The notes: a model not told the origin generated them from the sequence alone. Positions 1-5,208 are shown, counted from the first letter of the stretch. The stretch is DNA of 10,684 nucleotides from CAZAGD01 sp049699975 (GCA_049699975.1 JBNAWB010000126.1:1-10684), one strand, 5' to 3'. A program made the numbers and translations.

Positions 1-1
1 C

Positions 2-220
2 TTTTTATACCAAATCAGAGCTCAACTTCAAAACTTAATTTGGACAAGACTGATACTGGATCGTAATTGGAGGAGAGCACCAGATGGAGTACCTCAAGCG
101 GCAGATGGAATTATAGAAGGACGAAAGATTCCCGGCTATCCTAAAATACTCGGAGTCCAGTGGCATCCCGAAAAAGATTTACAAGCGAACCGACCCGAAG
201 ACTATTTCCCTTTCTTATAA
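2..220 (+). CDS. Class I glutamine-amidotransferase-like hydrolase (peptidase C26 / PuuD type), C-terminal fragment
   Basis: An open frame enters from the left edge and ends at the TAA at 218-220, giving 72 visible residues. The last 30 contain G-V-Q-W-H-P-E-K-D-L. This is the hallmark end of class I glutamine amidotransferase domains of the gamma-glutamyl-GABA hydrolase family, and its His and Glu complete the Cys-His-Glu triad. The preceding A-P-D-G-V and A-D-G-I-I-E-G also fit the family, where a D-G-V-(I/V)-E-A segment precedes this motif. The first 25-30 residues fit less well, so a frameshift near the edge is possible. The nucleophilic Cys would lie outside the window. The stop is 38 nt before the znuA-like start, so the two may be cotranscribed. 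The substrate cannot be inferred. Confidence 0.72.
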   Translation, partial: FLYQIRAQLQNLIWTRLILDRNWRRAPDGVPQAADGIIEGRKIPGYPKILGVQWHPEKDLQANRPEDYFPFL

Positions 221-247
221 AGATGGCCCGGGCGGAATAACTTTAAC

Positions 248-253
248 GGAGGT
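248..253 (+). promoter_or_regulatory. Ribosome binding site of the znuA-like gene
   Basis: GGAGGT lies 5 nt before the ATG at 259. It fixes the start used here and argues for efficient translation. No convincing -35/-10 pair fits in the 38 nt after the upstream stop codon, so the gene is probably read through from the left. Confidence 0.75.
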
Positions 254-258
254 TTTTA

Positions 259-1152
259 ATGAGTAAAAAAATTATTTTTTTAATTTTTTTCTTTTTCTTT
301 ATCCTTAGCGGAGCGTTTAGTTTTTCCTACGGGCAGACCAAGATTAAAGTTATCACCAGCCTCTTTCCCCTCCAAGAATTTGCTCAGGAAGTGGGCGGAA
401 AACAGGCTGAAGTTACCCTCCTCCTTCCTCCGGGAGCGGAGCCTCATACCTGGGAGCCGAAACCAAGCGATGTTTTAAAAATAGCTCAGGCCGATATTTT
501 CATTTTTATTGGCGCAGCCATGGAACCCTGGGCAGACAAAGCGGCCAAAGCAGCGTCCGGGAAAAAGTTACACTTATTGGATTTAATCCGCAGTTTATCC
601 CTTTCCGAAAAAGGACAGAAAATCGACCCGCATCTCTGGTTGGATTTCACTCTCGACTTAAAAATTATTGATCTAATTGCTGGTGCTTTAGGCAAAATTG
701 CCCCGGAGCAAGCTGCTTCCTTCCACCAGAATGCTCATATCTACCAAGAGAAGCTAAAAAATTTAGACCAGAAATACCAAAAGGTATTAGCTACCTGCCG
801 GCAACGTTCTTTTATCTTAGGCGGGCACGCGGCTTTCGGTTATTTAGCGAAGCGTTATGGCTTACAACAAATTGCTCTCTCTGGAATTAATCCTAATGCT
901 GAGCCCACCCCCAAAAGAATGGCGGAAATAATTGCCATTACCAAAAAAGAAAAAGCCAAATTTATTTTTGCCGAAGAGATGGTTAACCCCAGATTAGCTA
1001 AAGCTTTGGCGAAGGAGGCTGGGGTGCAAATTTTGATTTTAAACCCTGGGGCTAATTTAACTAAAAAACAGCAGGCCGAGAAAGTGACTTTTCTTCACCT
1101 TATGGAAAGGAATTTAGAAAATTTAAAAAAGGGGCTCGCCTGCTCAGAATAA
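259..1152 (+). CDS. znuA: Zinc-type metal ABC transporter substrate-binding protein (ZnuA family)
   Basis: This is a periplasmic cluster A-I metal-binding protein of 297 residues. Residues 1-25 are a signal peptide (Lys-Lys, then a Phe/Ile-rich core, likely cut after S-Y-G). No lipobox Cys is seen. The ligand motifs are clear: G-A-E-P-H-T-W-E with His63, D-P-H-L-W with His125, and G-G-H-A-A-F-G-Y with His190. Three histidines favour zinc; manganese binders usually have Glu at the third place. The His-rich loop of many ZnuA proteins is absent. The usual Asp near the C-terminal lobe (L-D-P-L/I-G) is replaced by Asn262 in L-N-P-G. No permease or ATPase gene follows: the next gene is convergent nikR, 9 nt away. 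The family is secure; the exact metal is inferred. Confidence 0.92.
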   Translation: MSKKIIFLIFFFFFILSGAFSFSYGQTKIKVITSLFPLQEFAQEVGGKQAEVTLLLPPGAEPHTWEPKPSDVLKIAQADIFIFIGAAMEPWADKAAKAASGKKLHLLDLIRSLSLSEKGQKIDPHLWLDFTLDLKIIDLIAGALGKIAPEQAASFHQNAHIYQEKLKNLDQKYQKVLATCRQRSFILGGHAAFGYLAKRYGLQQIALSGINPNAEPTPKRMAEIIAITKKEKAKFIFAEEMVNPRLAKALAKEAGVQILILNPGANLTKKQQAEKVTFLHLMERNLENLKKGLACSE

Positions 1153-1161
1153 GCAAAATAA

Positions 1162-1581
1162 CTACTTAAGATTCTTGCCTGTGGTCGTTAAAGAGAGCTT
1201 ACCATGTTTTACGCCCTTCGTCCCGATCAGCCGATCGCTAATCTTTTTAATCTCCTTGGCCTTTCCTTTGACCACCACGACTTCTAAACAATTATGTTCA
1301 TCCAAGTGGATATGCAAACTGGAAAGGATGGAAAAATAATTCTTATGCTGCATCTCTAATAAACTTTTGGAAAGCTCCCTTTTGTGGTGATCGTAGACGA
1401 GGGAGATAGTCCCCACCGTTTCTTTTTCTCCCTCGGCCCACTCTTCCTGAACCAGACTATCTCTAATTAGGTCGCGAAGAGCTTCGGAACGATTTTGGTA
1501 GCCTTTGCGCTTGATGAGCCGATCAAAATCACGAAGCAAACTAGCATCAATAGATACTCCAAAGCGGGTAAGCGTGGACAT
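1162..1581 (-). CDS. nikR: Nickel-responsive transcriptional regulator NikR
   Basis: This is a ribbon-helix-helix DNA-binding protein with a C-terminal ACT-like nickel-sensing domain. The N-terminus (S-T-L-T-R-F-G-V-S-I-D) is the beta-ribbon typical of NikR, followed by two helices up to about residue 45. The square-planar nickel set is complete and correctly spaced: His79 in E-M-Q-H, then H-I-H (90, 92) and Cys98, matching E. coli His76, His87, His89 and Cys95. The start chosen is the ATG at 1581 (139 aa), preceded by GGGGGA 7 nt upstream. An in-frame ATG at 1596 adds five residues, lacks a good ribosome site and extends past the family N-terminus. The upstream 88-residue gene ends at 1597, so the two are cotranscribed. 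It is expected to repress metal-uptake genes when nickel is plentiful. The targets are not visible, but the nearby ZnuA-like gene and its own promoter are candidates. Confidence 0.93.
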   Translation of the reverse strand: MSTLTRFGVSIDASLLRDFDRLIKRKGYQNRSEALRDLIRDSLVQEEWAEGEKETVGTISLVYDHHKRELSKSLLEMQHKNYFSILSSLHIHLDEHNCLEVVVVKGKAKEIKKISDRLIGTKGVKHGKLSLTTTGKNLK

Positions 1582-1596
1582 TTTGCTATCCCCCAT

Positions 1597-1863
1597 CTAA
1601 AGCGTCTTTATTTCGGTAAAGTCAACTTCCCGTAGCATTCTTTTTTCCCACCCGGGAATTGTTGAATAAATATAGGGCAACAGGCGCCAGGCATAGTAAG
1701 ACGAGAAAATGGGTAAACCCAAAATATTTCCAAAAATTATAAGCAAAAATAAATCCTGCCGAGAAATCTTCTCCTGCCGGGCAGTTTGCTCAATCTCAAA
1801 CGAGGTCAGCCCCGCCAAGAAATCTTGGAAAAATTTTATTAGCCGTAGCAGATGCCCACCCAT
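1597..1863 (-). CDS. Small single-pass membrane protein of unknown function, upstream of nikR
   Basis: The 88-residue product starts at the ATG at 1863, with AGGA 4 nt upstream. It has an amphipathic N-terminal third (about residues 1-25), one strongly hydrophobic stretch at about 37-57 that probably spans the membrane, and a charged tail. The segment L-P-I-F-S-S-Y-Y-A-W-R-L-L-P-Y-I has the look of a conserved motif. I cannot assign a named domain. It is the first gene of a minus-strand pair with nikR, its stop codon lying at 1597-1599, 15 nt before the preferred nikR ATG. A sigma-70-like promoter lies 50 nt upstream. That context suggests a role in metal uptake or homeostasis, but this is inference only. 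The opposite-strand frame over the same bases has no comparable support. Confidence 0.75.
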   Translation of the reverse strand: MGGHLLRLIKFFQDFLAGLTSFEIEQTARQEKISRQDLFLLIIFGNILGLPIFSSYYAWRLLPYIYSTIPGWEKRMLREVDFTEIKTL

Positions 1864-1867
1864 ATTA

Positions 1868-1871
1868 TCCT
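1868..1871 (-). promoter_or_regulatory. Ribosome binding site of the 88-residue membrane protein gene
   Basis: On the minus strand AGGA precedes the ATG by 4 nt. The spacing is short but usable, and no other site is closer to a start codon in this frame. Confidence 0.5.
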
Positions 1872-1881
1872 ATAACCCTAA

Positions 1882-1895
1882 AAGCAAATTTGCTT
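1882..1895. repeat. 14-bp perfect palindrome in the leader of the nikR transcript
   Basis: AAGCAAATTTGCTT reads the same on both strands. It lies between the predicted transcription start (about 1906) and the ATG at 1863. It could be an operator half-buried in the leader or merely an AT-rich palindrome. The symmetry is exact but function is unproven. Confidence 0.5.
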
Positions 1896-1903
1896 ATTTC
1901 TTG

Positions 1904-1928
1904 TTTTTTCATATAATAGATGAAAAAA
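1904..1928. promoter_or_regulatory. 25-bp dyad over the -10 box of the nikR promoter, candidate operator
   Basis: TTTTTTCAT and ATGAAAAAA are perfect 9-bp inverted repeats separated by 7 bp. The dyad is centred at 1916, exactly over the -10 hexamer at 1913-1918. This placement is typical of a repressor site. Autoregulation by NikR is an attractive idea, but the half-sites do not match the E. coli NikR consensus (GTATGA-N16-TCATAC). Another regulator, or chance in an AT-rich stretch, remains possible. Confidence 0.5.
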
Positions 1929-1941
1929 AGATGCACGTCAA
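1913..1941 (-). promoter_or_regulatory. Sigma-70-type promoter for the membrane protein-nikR pair
   Basis: On the minus strand TTGACG (1936-1941) and TATTAT (1913-1918) are separated by exactly 17 bp. That is five of six matches to each consensus box at optimal spacing. Transcription would start near 1906 and give a leader of about 43 nt before the ATG at 1863. Confidence 0.7.
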
Positions 1942-2008
1942 ATTTAAATAATATTGTGATTCCTTAGAAGCTGTGAAAAAATAAGGGCGTAAGGAAATGA
2001 AAAAGGTA

Positions 2009-2144
2009 AATTAGGTCCAGAGGCCAGCAAAATTCACTGGCCAAAATAAGGACGCATGAATTTCCCCCTGGGCAAAGGGAAGGCATAATTTCCCTGAGGG
2101 ATTACCTAATTTTTTAGTTCTTGCTTGGTCAAGTGGACCTAATT
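2009..2144. repeat. 136-bp element bounded by 11-bp perfect inverted repeats
   Basis: AATTAGGTCCA (2009-2019) is exactly complementary to TGGACCTAATT (2134-2144). A third partner, ACCTAATTT at 2104-2112, can also pair with AAATTAGGT at 2008-2016, so two alternative foldings compete for the left arm. Between the arms are a GGCCAG/CTGGCC hairpin (2022-2042) and an AGGGAA/TTCCCT pair. It could be a structured leader RNA, a small non-autonomous repeat or a regulatory region. No target-site duplication is seen at the flanks. Confidence 0.5.
2022..2042. repeat. GGCCAG/CTGGCC hairpin inside the 136-bp element
   Basis: A 6-bp GC-rich perfect stem (2022-2027 with 2037-2042) encloses a 9-nt AT-rich loop. 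No T-tract follows on either strand, so it is not an intrinsic terminator. Confidence 0.5.
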
Positions 2145-2162
2145 GGAGAAATAGGCTATTAT
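2134..2162 (+). promoter_or_regulatory. Candidate promoter of kdsD
   Basis: TGGACC (2134-2139, four of six) and TATTAT (2157-2162, five of six) are 17 bp apart and 31 bp before the kdsD start. The -35 box falls inside the right arm of the 11-bp inverted repeat, so structure or a protein bound at that repeat would affect it. The weak -35 keeps confidence low. Confidence 0.35.
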
Positions 2163-2181
2163 AGTTTCTGATTCTTTGGGC

Positions 2182-2185
2182 GAGG
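2182..2185 (+). promoter_or_regulatory. Ribosome binding site deciding the TTG start of kdsD
   Basis: GAGG lies 7 nt before the TTG at 2193. No in-frame ATG exists near the family N-terminus, so this site supports the non-ATG start. Confidence 0.55.
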
Positions 2186-2192
2186 CTAGCCA

Positions 2193-3182
2193 TTGCAAGA
2201 AAAAGTTTTAAAAGAAATTTTACGTCATGCTCGGGAAGTCATCCAGATTGAAGCAGAAGCTATACAAGGGCTTCTGGAACGTCTGGATGCAAACTTTGCC
2301 CGGGCAGTGGAGATCCTCTTGGCCTGTAAAGGGCGCGTAATCGTTACCGGCATTGGCAAATCAGGATTGGTGGGACGGAAAATCGCCGCCACCCTTACCA
2401 GTACAGGCACTCCGGCTGTTTTTCTGCATCCGGTAGAAGGGCTCCATGGAGATTTAGGAATGGTCACTCCCCAAGATGTGATTATTGCCATTTCCAATAG
2501 CGGCGAAACCACGGAAATTATCAATTTGCTTCCCGCTTTGCAGAAAATAGGAGCCAAGATTATCAGTCTGACGGGTGCCCTAAATTCTACTTTGGCTCGT
2601 CATAGTCTGGTCGCGGTGGATGTAGGCGTAGAAAGAGAGGCTTGTCCATTGGGCTTAGCCCCCACTTCCAGCACCACCGCCACTTTAGTCATGGGCGATG
2701 CTCTGGCCATCGCTTTGATGCGCCAGAAAAAATTTGCGGAGAAAGATTTTGCTCTTTTCCATCCTGGCGGAAGTTTAGGAGAACGTTTGGCCTTGCAAGT
2801 AAAGGAGATCATGCACCCCCTATCTGATTTTCCGGTGCTCTCCGCCAAGGCCACTGTGCAAGATCTGCTCCAGGTATTCCATGAGCGCGAAGAAGGATTA
2901 GTTCTCATTTTTAACGAAGAAAATACCTTGGCCGGAATGGTTACTGATCGCGAATTAAAGCGGGGCAACCTTGGTTCACCGCATTTCTTAGCGCAAAAGA
3001 TAGCCGACTTTATGATTACTGACTTACCCGCTTTGGAAGAAACTACCTCTATTGGCGAGGCTTGGCGGCTCTTCGGTGAAAGAAAGCTTTTCGCTATGCC
3101 CGTGGTCGACAAAGAAAAGAAGCTCAAGGGAATGATTACGCTTCAAGATATACTGCAATGCGGGAAATTAAAAATAATATAA
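2193..3182 (+). CDS. kdsD: D-arabinose 5-phosphate isomerase (KdsD/KpsF/GutQ family)
   Basis: It interconverts ribulose 5-phosphate and arabinose 5-phosphate in the cytoplasm, the entry step to Kdo for lipopolysaccharide. The 329 residues match the family in length and order. A sugar isomerase (SIS) domain lies at about 36-175, with T-G-I-G-K-S-G, S-N-S-G-E-T-T-E, the E-A-C-P-L-G-L-A-P-T-S-S-T-T signature and F-H-P-G-G-S-L-G. Two CBS domains follow (about 204-262 and 270-326). The catalytic residues of E. coli KdsD (Lys59, Glu111, Glu152, His193) correspond to Lys56, Glu108, Glu149 and His190, all present with a constant offset of three. The start is TTG; the following residues align with the family N-terminus. 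The 3' end overlaps the next gene by 25 nt. It implies a Gram-negative envelope. A capsule-specific KpsF role cannot be excluded, but no capsule genes are seen. Confidence 0.95.
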   Translation: MQEKVLKEILRHAREVIQIEAEAIQGLLERLDANFARAVEILLACKGRVIVTGIGKSGLVGRKIAATLTSTGTPAVFLHPVEGLHGDLGMVTPQDVIIAISNSGETTEIINLLPALQKIGAKIISLTGALNSTLARHSLVAVDVGVEREACPLGLAPTSSTTATLVMGDALAIALMRQKKFAEKDFALFHPGGSLGERLALQVKEIMHPLSDFPVLSAKATVQDLLQVFHEREEGLVLIFNEENTLAGMVTDRELKRGNLGSPHFLAQKIADFMITDLPALEETTSIGEAWRLFGERKLFAMPVVDKEKKLKGMITLQDILQCGKLKII

Positions 3183-4126
3183 TCATCTATCCACCCAAAG
3201 GGCTGATCATAGCCCTGATTACACCTTTTAATGAACGCGGTGAGATAGACTGGCCTTCTTGGCAAAATCTTTTGCACCATACGCTCCCTTTTGCCGATGG
3301 CCTCTTTATCGGCGAAGGAATGATCGGCGAAGGAATTTATCTATCTAATAAATTGCGCTTGGAGTTAGCTCAGGGGGCGATAGAAGCGATCAAAGGTCAA
3401 AAGCCTTTATTTATTGGCCTTACGGCACCCACGGCGGAAGAAACTATGGCTAACTTTGCGGAAATTGGCCAGAAATATAACTCCCTGGCCGAAAAGGGCT
3501 TGCTTTATTTAGTAGATACTCCCCTTTGGTACCATAGCAACCGCAGGCTGCCCCAGTTTTACGAAACTCTTTTAGAGCGCTCTTCTTGCCCTATAATCTT
3601 GACCAATAATCCTGTACTCATTTCTTTGTCCCAAAAATCATGGAAAAGGAAAAATATCAGGACAAACATTTTAAAAAGGTTGGCCGCTCATCCGGCAATC
3701 ACAGGCTTAATTAATCTTAGTGATCTGAAAAGAGCTATTAATTATCAACGGGCTGTGCGCCCGCGCCGTGATTTTAGAATTTATGATGGCGATGAAAAGA
3801 ATTTTTTAGCCCAACCAAGTGCGGCCGGTGTGGTCTCTGCGGGAGCTAACCTTTTTCCCGGCGCCTGGCACGAAGTCGTTTGGGCTTCTTTGAATCCATC
3901 TGAAAACCCTGCTCAAAATTTTGGCCTGTGGGAGAAAAGCGAGAAATTGAAAAAATTCTACCAAATTTATCATGGCACTCCGGCGCAGAGCCTGAAATTT
4001 GCTTTATATCAGCAAGGAATAATTAAACATCCACGCACCCTGGGAAAAGATCCGGCCCAAGCTCTCTTAGGAAGTAAAGAACTGCGGGATTTTCTGCAAG
4101 AAAATTTGTCCGGGCTGGTTTCTTAG
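3158..4126 (+). CDS. DapA/NAL-fold (dihydrodipicolinate synthase family) protein, probably catalytically inactive
   Basis: The 322-residue product follows the TIM-barrel pattern of class I aldolases of the DapA family: G-L-I-I-A-L-I-T-P-F at 15-24, F-I-G-E-G-M-I-G-E-G at 50-59, L-V-D-T-P-L-W-Y near 118-125, P-I-I-L-T-N-N-P at 145-152, and G-V-V-S-A-G-A-N at 224-231. The active-site residues do not align. The T-T-G-E-S threonines (44, 45 in E. coli DapA) become Met55-Ile56. The Tyr of Y-N-V-P (Tyr133) becomes Thr149. The Schiff-base Lys of G-I-K-E (Lys161) becomes Ile185 in G-L-I-N. The gene is full length with an uninterrupted frame, so it is not simply decaying. It overlaps kdsD by 25 nt, has a poor ribosome site and is probably translationally coupled. 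A regulatory, binding or altered enzymatic role is possible. It is unlikely to be dapA of lysine synthesis. Confidence 0.82.
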   Translation: MREIKNNIIIYPPKGLIIALITPFNERGEIDWPSWQNLLHHTLPFADGLFIGEGMIGEGIYLSNKLRLELAQGAIEAIKGQKPLFIGLTAPTAEETMANFAEIGQKYNSLAEKGLLYLVDTPLWYHSNRRLPQFYETLLERSSCPIILTNNPVLISLSQKSWKRKNIRTNILKRLAAHPAITGLINLSDLKRAINYQRAVRPRRDFRIYDGDEKNFLAQPSAAGVVSAGANLFPGAWHEVVWASLNPSENPAQNFGLWEKSEKLKKFYQIYHGTPAQSLKFALYQQGIIKHPRTLGKDPAQALLGSKELRDFLQENLSGLVS

Positions 4127-4148
4127 GCTTAAAAAAGAATTTCATCTC

Positions 4149-4168
4149 GCCGGCCCAGAGCTACCGGC
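4149..4168. repeat. Short GC-rich hairpin between the DapA-like and lipoprotein genes
   Basis: GCCGG (4149-4153) pairs with CCGGC (4164-4168) across a 10-nt loop, within the 101-nt gap between the two genes. There is no T-run after it, so it is not a typical terminator. It might mark an attenuation or processing site. Confidence 0.3.
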
Positions 4169-4227
4169 CAGAAAATATGCGGGAGATTAGTAAAGATTAC
4201 AGATTGTTAGGGGAGAATTAGCAAAAA

Positions 4228-4674
4228 ATGAAACTTTTTAAAAAATACCAAAGACTCATCGTTTATTTGCTTATCTTAACCTTTTTTTCTTCCCTGGGCT
4301 GTAGCTATAAGCCTAACTATCTTAAAAAGAGTGGCCGCACTGGAGTCTCCGAGAGATGGCTAGTAAAAAAAATAGACGAAGAAAAACTTTCGCCAGATGA
4401 AAAAGCTATCTGGGAAAGATATGGCCCGCCCCAGTATATCCGCTTCTTCCGCCAATTATCTCCCCAACGCGAAAAGGTTTATGAATGGATTTATACTGAG
4501 CCTCTTAATTTATTTACTTTTGTGGAAGGGAAAGAAGTTCCCTATGTAGTAGTGGATGAAGATCCCTCTCCCTTTAATGAGCACCAGCGCCAAATAATTT
4601 TCTGGGGAGGGATAACTGCCGGCTTAGCTTTAGGAGCTGGCTTGATATATTTATATGCAGTGGGGAATAAATAG
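4228..4674 (+). CDS. Putative lipoprotein with a C-terminal membrane segment
   Basis: I do not recognise the family by name. The 148-residue product begins with Lys-rich residues and a hydrophobic core (10-20), ending in F-S-S-L-G-C. Cys25 is a plausible lipidation site, although Ser at -3 is not ideal for a lipobox. The middle contains L-S-P-D-E-K-A-I-W-E-R-Y-G-P-P-Q-Y-I-R-F and V-Y-E-W-I-Y followed by F-T-F-V-E-G. This is a pattern seen in small envelope proteins of the 'Y-G-x-P-D-x-I-R' kind. Residues 122-146 (I-I-F-W-G-G through Y-L-Y-A-V) form a second hydrophobic, Gly/Ala-rich segment. The ribosome site (GGGGAG) is 12 nt before the ATG, which is long. It is third behind kdsD, 101 nt after the DapA-like gene, and ends 12 nt from a convergent gene. 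An envelope role is inferred. Confidence 0.75.
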   Translation: MKLFKKYQRLIVYLLILTFFSSLGCSYKPNYLKKSGRTGVSERWLVKKIDEEKLSPDEKAIWERYGPPQYIRFFRQLSPQREKVYEWIYTEPLNLFTFVEGKEVPYVVVDEDPSPFNEHQRQIIFWGGITAGLALGAGLIYLYAVGNK

Positions 4675-4686
4675 CCCAATCAGTAA

Positions 4687-5178
4687 TTAAGATATTTCCT
4701 TGAATAGGAGAGCTCTGGTGCTCTCTAAGCGGCGGGAAATTAAACGCGCCAAACTCCTCATAAATTGATAACCCAATTGGGGATGTTCCGCAAAAAAATC
4801 TTCTAAATCCTTCCGTTTAAAAGAAATGAGCCGGCAATCTTCTAAACACTCCGCGGTAGCTGTAAAACGTCCTTCCTCTACCAAGGTGGACCAACCAAAT
4901 ATTTCTCCAGGATGCTTGAGCGTACTTAAAATAAATTCTTCATGTTCTTGGCGGATAATTTTTATAGAAACGGCTCCTGCTAAAAGAATGTAAAAAGATT
5001 CTGCCGGCTTCCCCTCTTGGAGGATTTTGCTCCCTGCTGGAAAAAATACTTGCTGTCCTTTAGCTAACAATAATTTTAATTCTTCTGGGGTAAAGCTTTT
5101 AAAGAACCAATGCTGTCCTACTGTTTCAGCCACTTCCATTTTCCCCTCCGCACTCTTGTTTTTAAGGAACCGGCCCAT
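4687..5178 (-). CDS. Stand-alone cyclic-nucleotide-binding-domain (cNMP/CRP-like) protein without HTH
   Basis: The 163-residue protein holds a single CRP-type beta-barrel domain at about 24-135: F-F-K-S-F-T-P-E-E-L at the start, F-F-P-A-G-S-K-I-L-Q-E-G-K-P-A-E-S-F-Y-I-L next, and the phosphate-binding cassette region G-E-I-F-G-W at 91-96. It ends in a helix rich in Arg and Leu (about 137-160). No helix-turn-helix follows, so it is not a CRP-family transcription factor. The cassette is atypical: after G-E the expected Arg-(Ser/Thr)-Ala becomes Arg104-Phe105-Thr106-Ala107, so cyclic-nucleotide binding is doubtful. The start at 5178 has GAGG about 9 nt upstream. An internal Met14 is possible but has no better site. 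It is the last gene of the glmU-led operon, 30 nt after the DUF72 gene. Its partner is unknown. Confidence 0.85.
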   Translation of the reverse strand: MGRFLKNKSAEGKMEVAETVGQHWFFKSFTPEELKLLLAKGQQVFFPAGSKILQEGKPAESFYILLAGAVSIKIIRQEHEEFILSTLKHPGEIFGWSTLVEEGRFTATAECLEDCRLISFKRKDLEDFFAEHPQLGYQFMRSLARLISRRLESTRALLFKEIS

Positions 5179-5208
5179 CTTTCCATCCTCACCTCTCTCT
5201 CTGCCCTT

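Larger units (their letters stand above)
1942..2192. other. Divergent intergenic region without a credible gene
   Basis: Together with 1864-1941 this makes a 329-bp gap between the divergent nikR pair and kdsD. It holds the inverted-repeat element at 2009-2144 and a candidate kdsD promoter. A 60-codon minus-strand frame exists inside it, but it has no ribosome site or recognisable motif and follows the inverted-repeat structure. I do not call it a gene. Confidence 0.6.

Noticed and set aside
1150..1185. Bidirectional terminator between the convergent znuA-like and nikR genes
   Set aside because: Only a weak AGAAT/ATTCT pairing with a bulge and no T-tract is present in the 9-nt gap and its borders.
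1709..1951. 80-codon plus-strand frame opposite the small membrane protein gene
   Set aside because: No ribosome site; Lys/Ser-rich shadow composition. The minus-strand frame has a promoter, a ribosome site and a clear membrane segment.
2009..2144. Miniature transposon with terminal inverted repeats
   Set aside because: No target-site duplication is visible at the borders and no second copy exists in the window, so this is left open as only one of several readings.
2011..2193. 60-codon minus-strand frame in the nikR-kdsD gap
   Set aside because: No ribosome site or family motif. Its bases are explained by the inverted-repeat element at 2009-2144.
2600..3127. 175-codon open frame on the minus strand inside kdsD
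   Set aside because: It lies antisense to a gene with complete catalytic motifs, has low-complexity Ser/Lys/Arg composition typical of shadow frames, and no recognisable motif.
3158..4126. Annotation as dapA (4-hydroxy-tetrahydrodipicolinate synthase)
   Set aside because: The Schiff-base lysine, the active-site tyrosine and both threonines are missing in the alignment, and no lysine-pathway gene is nearby.
4149..4168. Terminator after the DapA-like gene
   Set aside because: The 5-bp stem has a 10-nt loop and no following T-run, so it is listed only as a hairpin.
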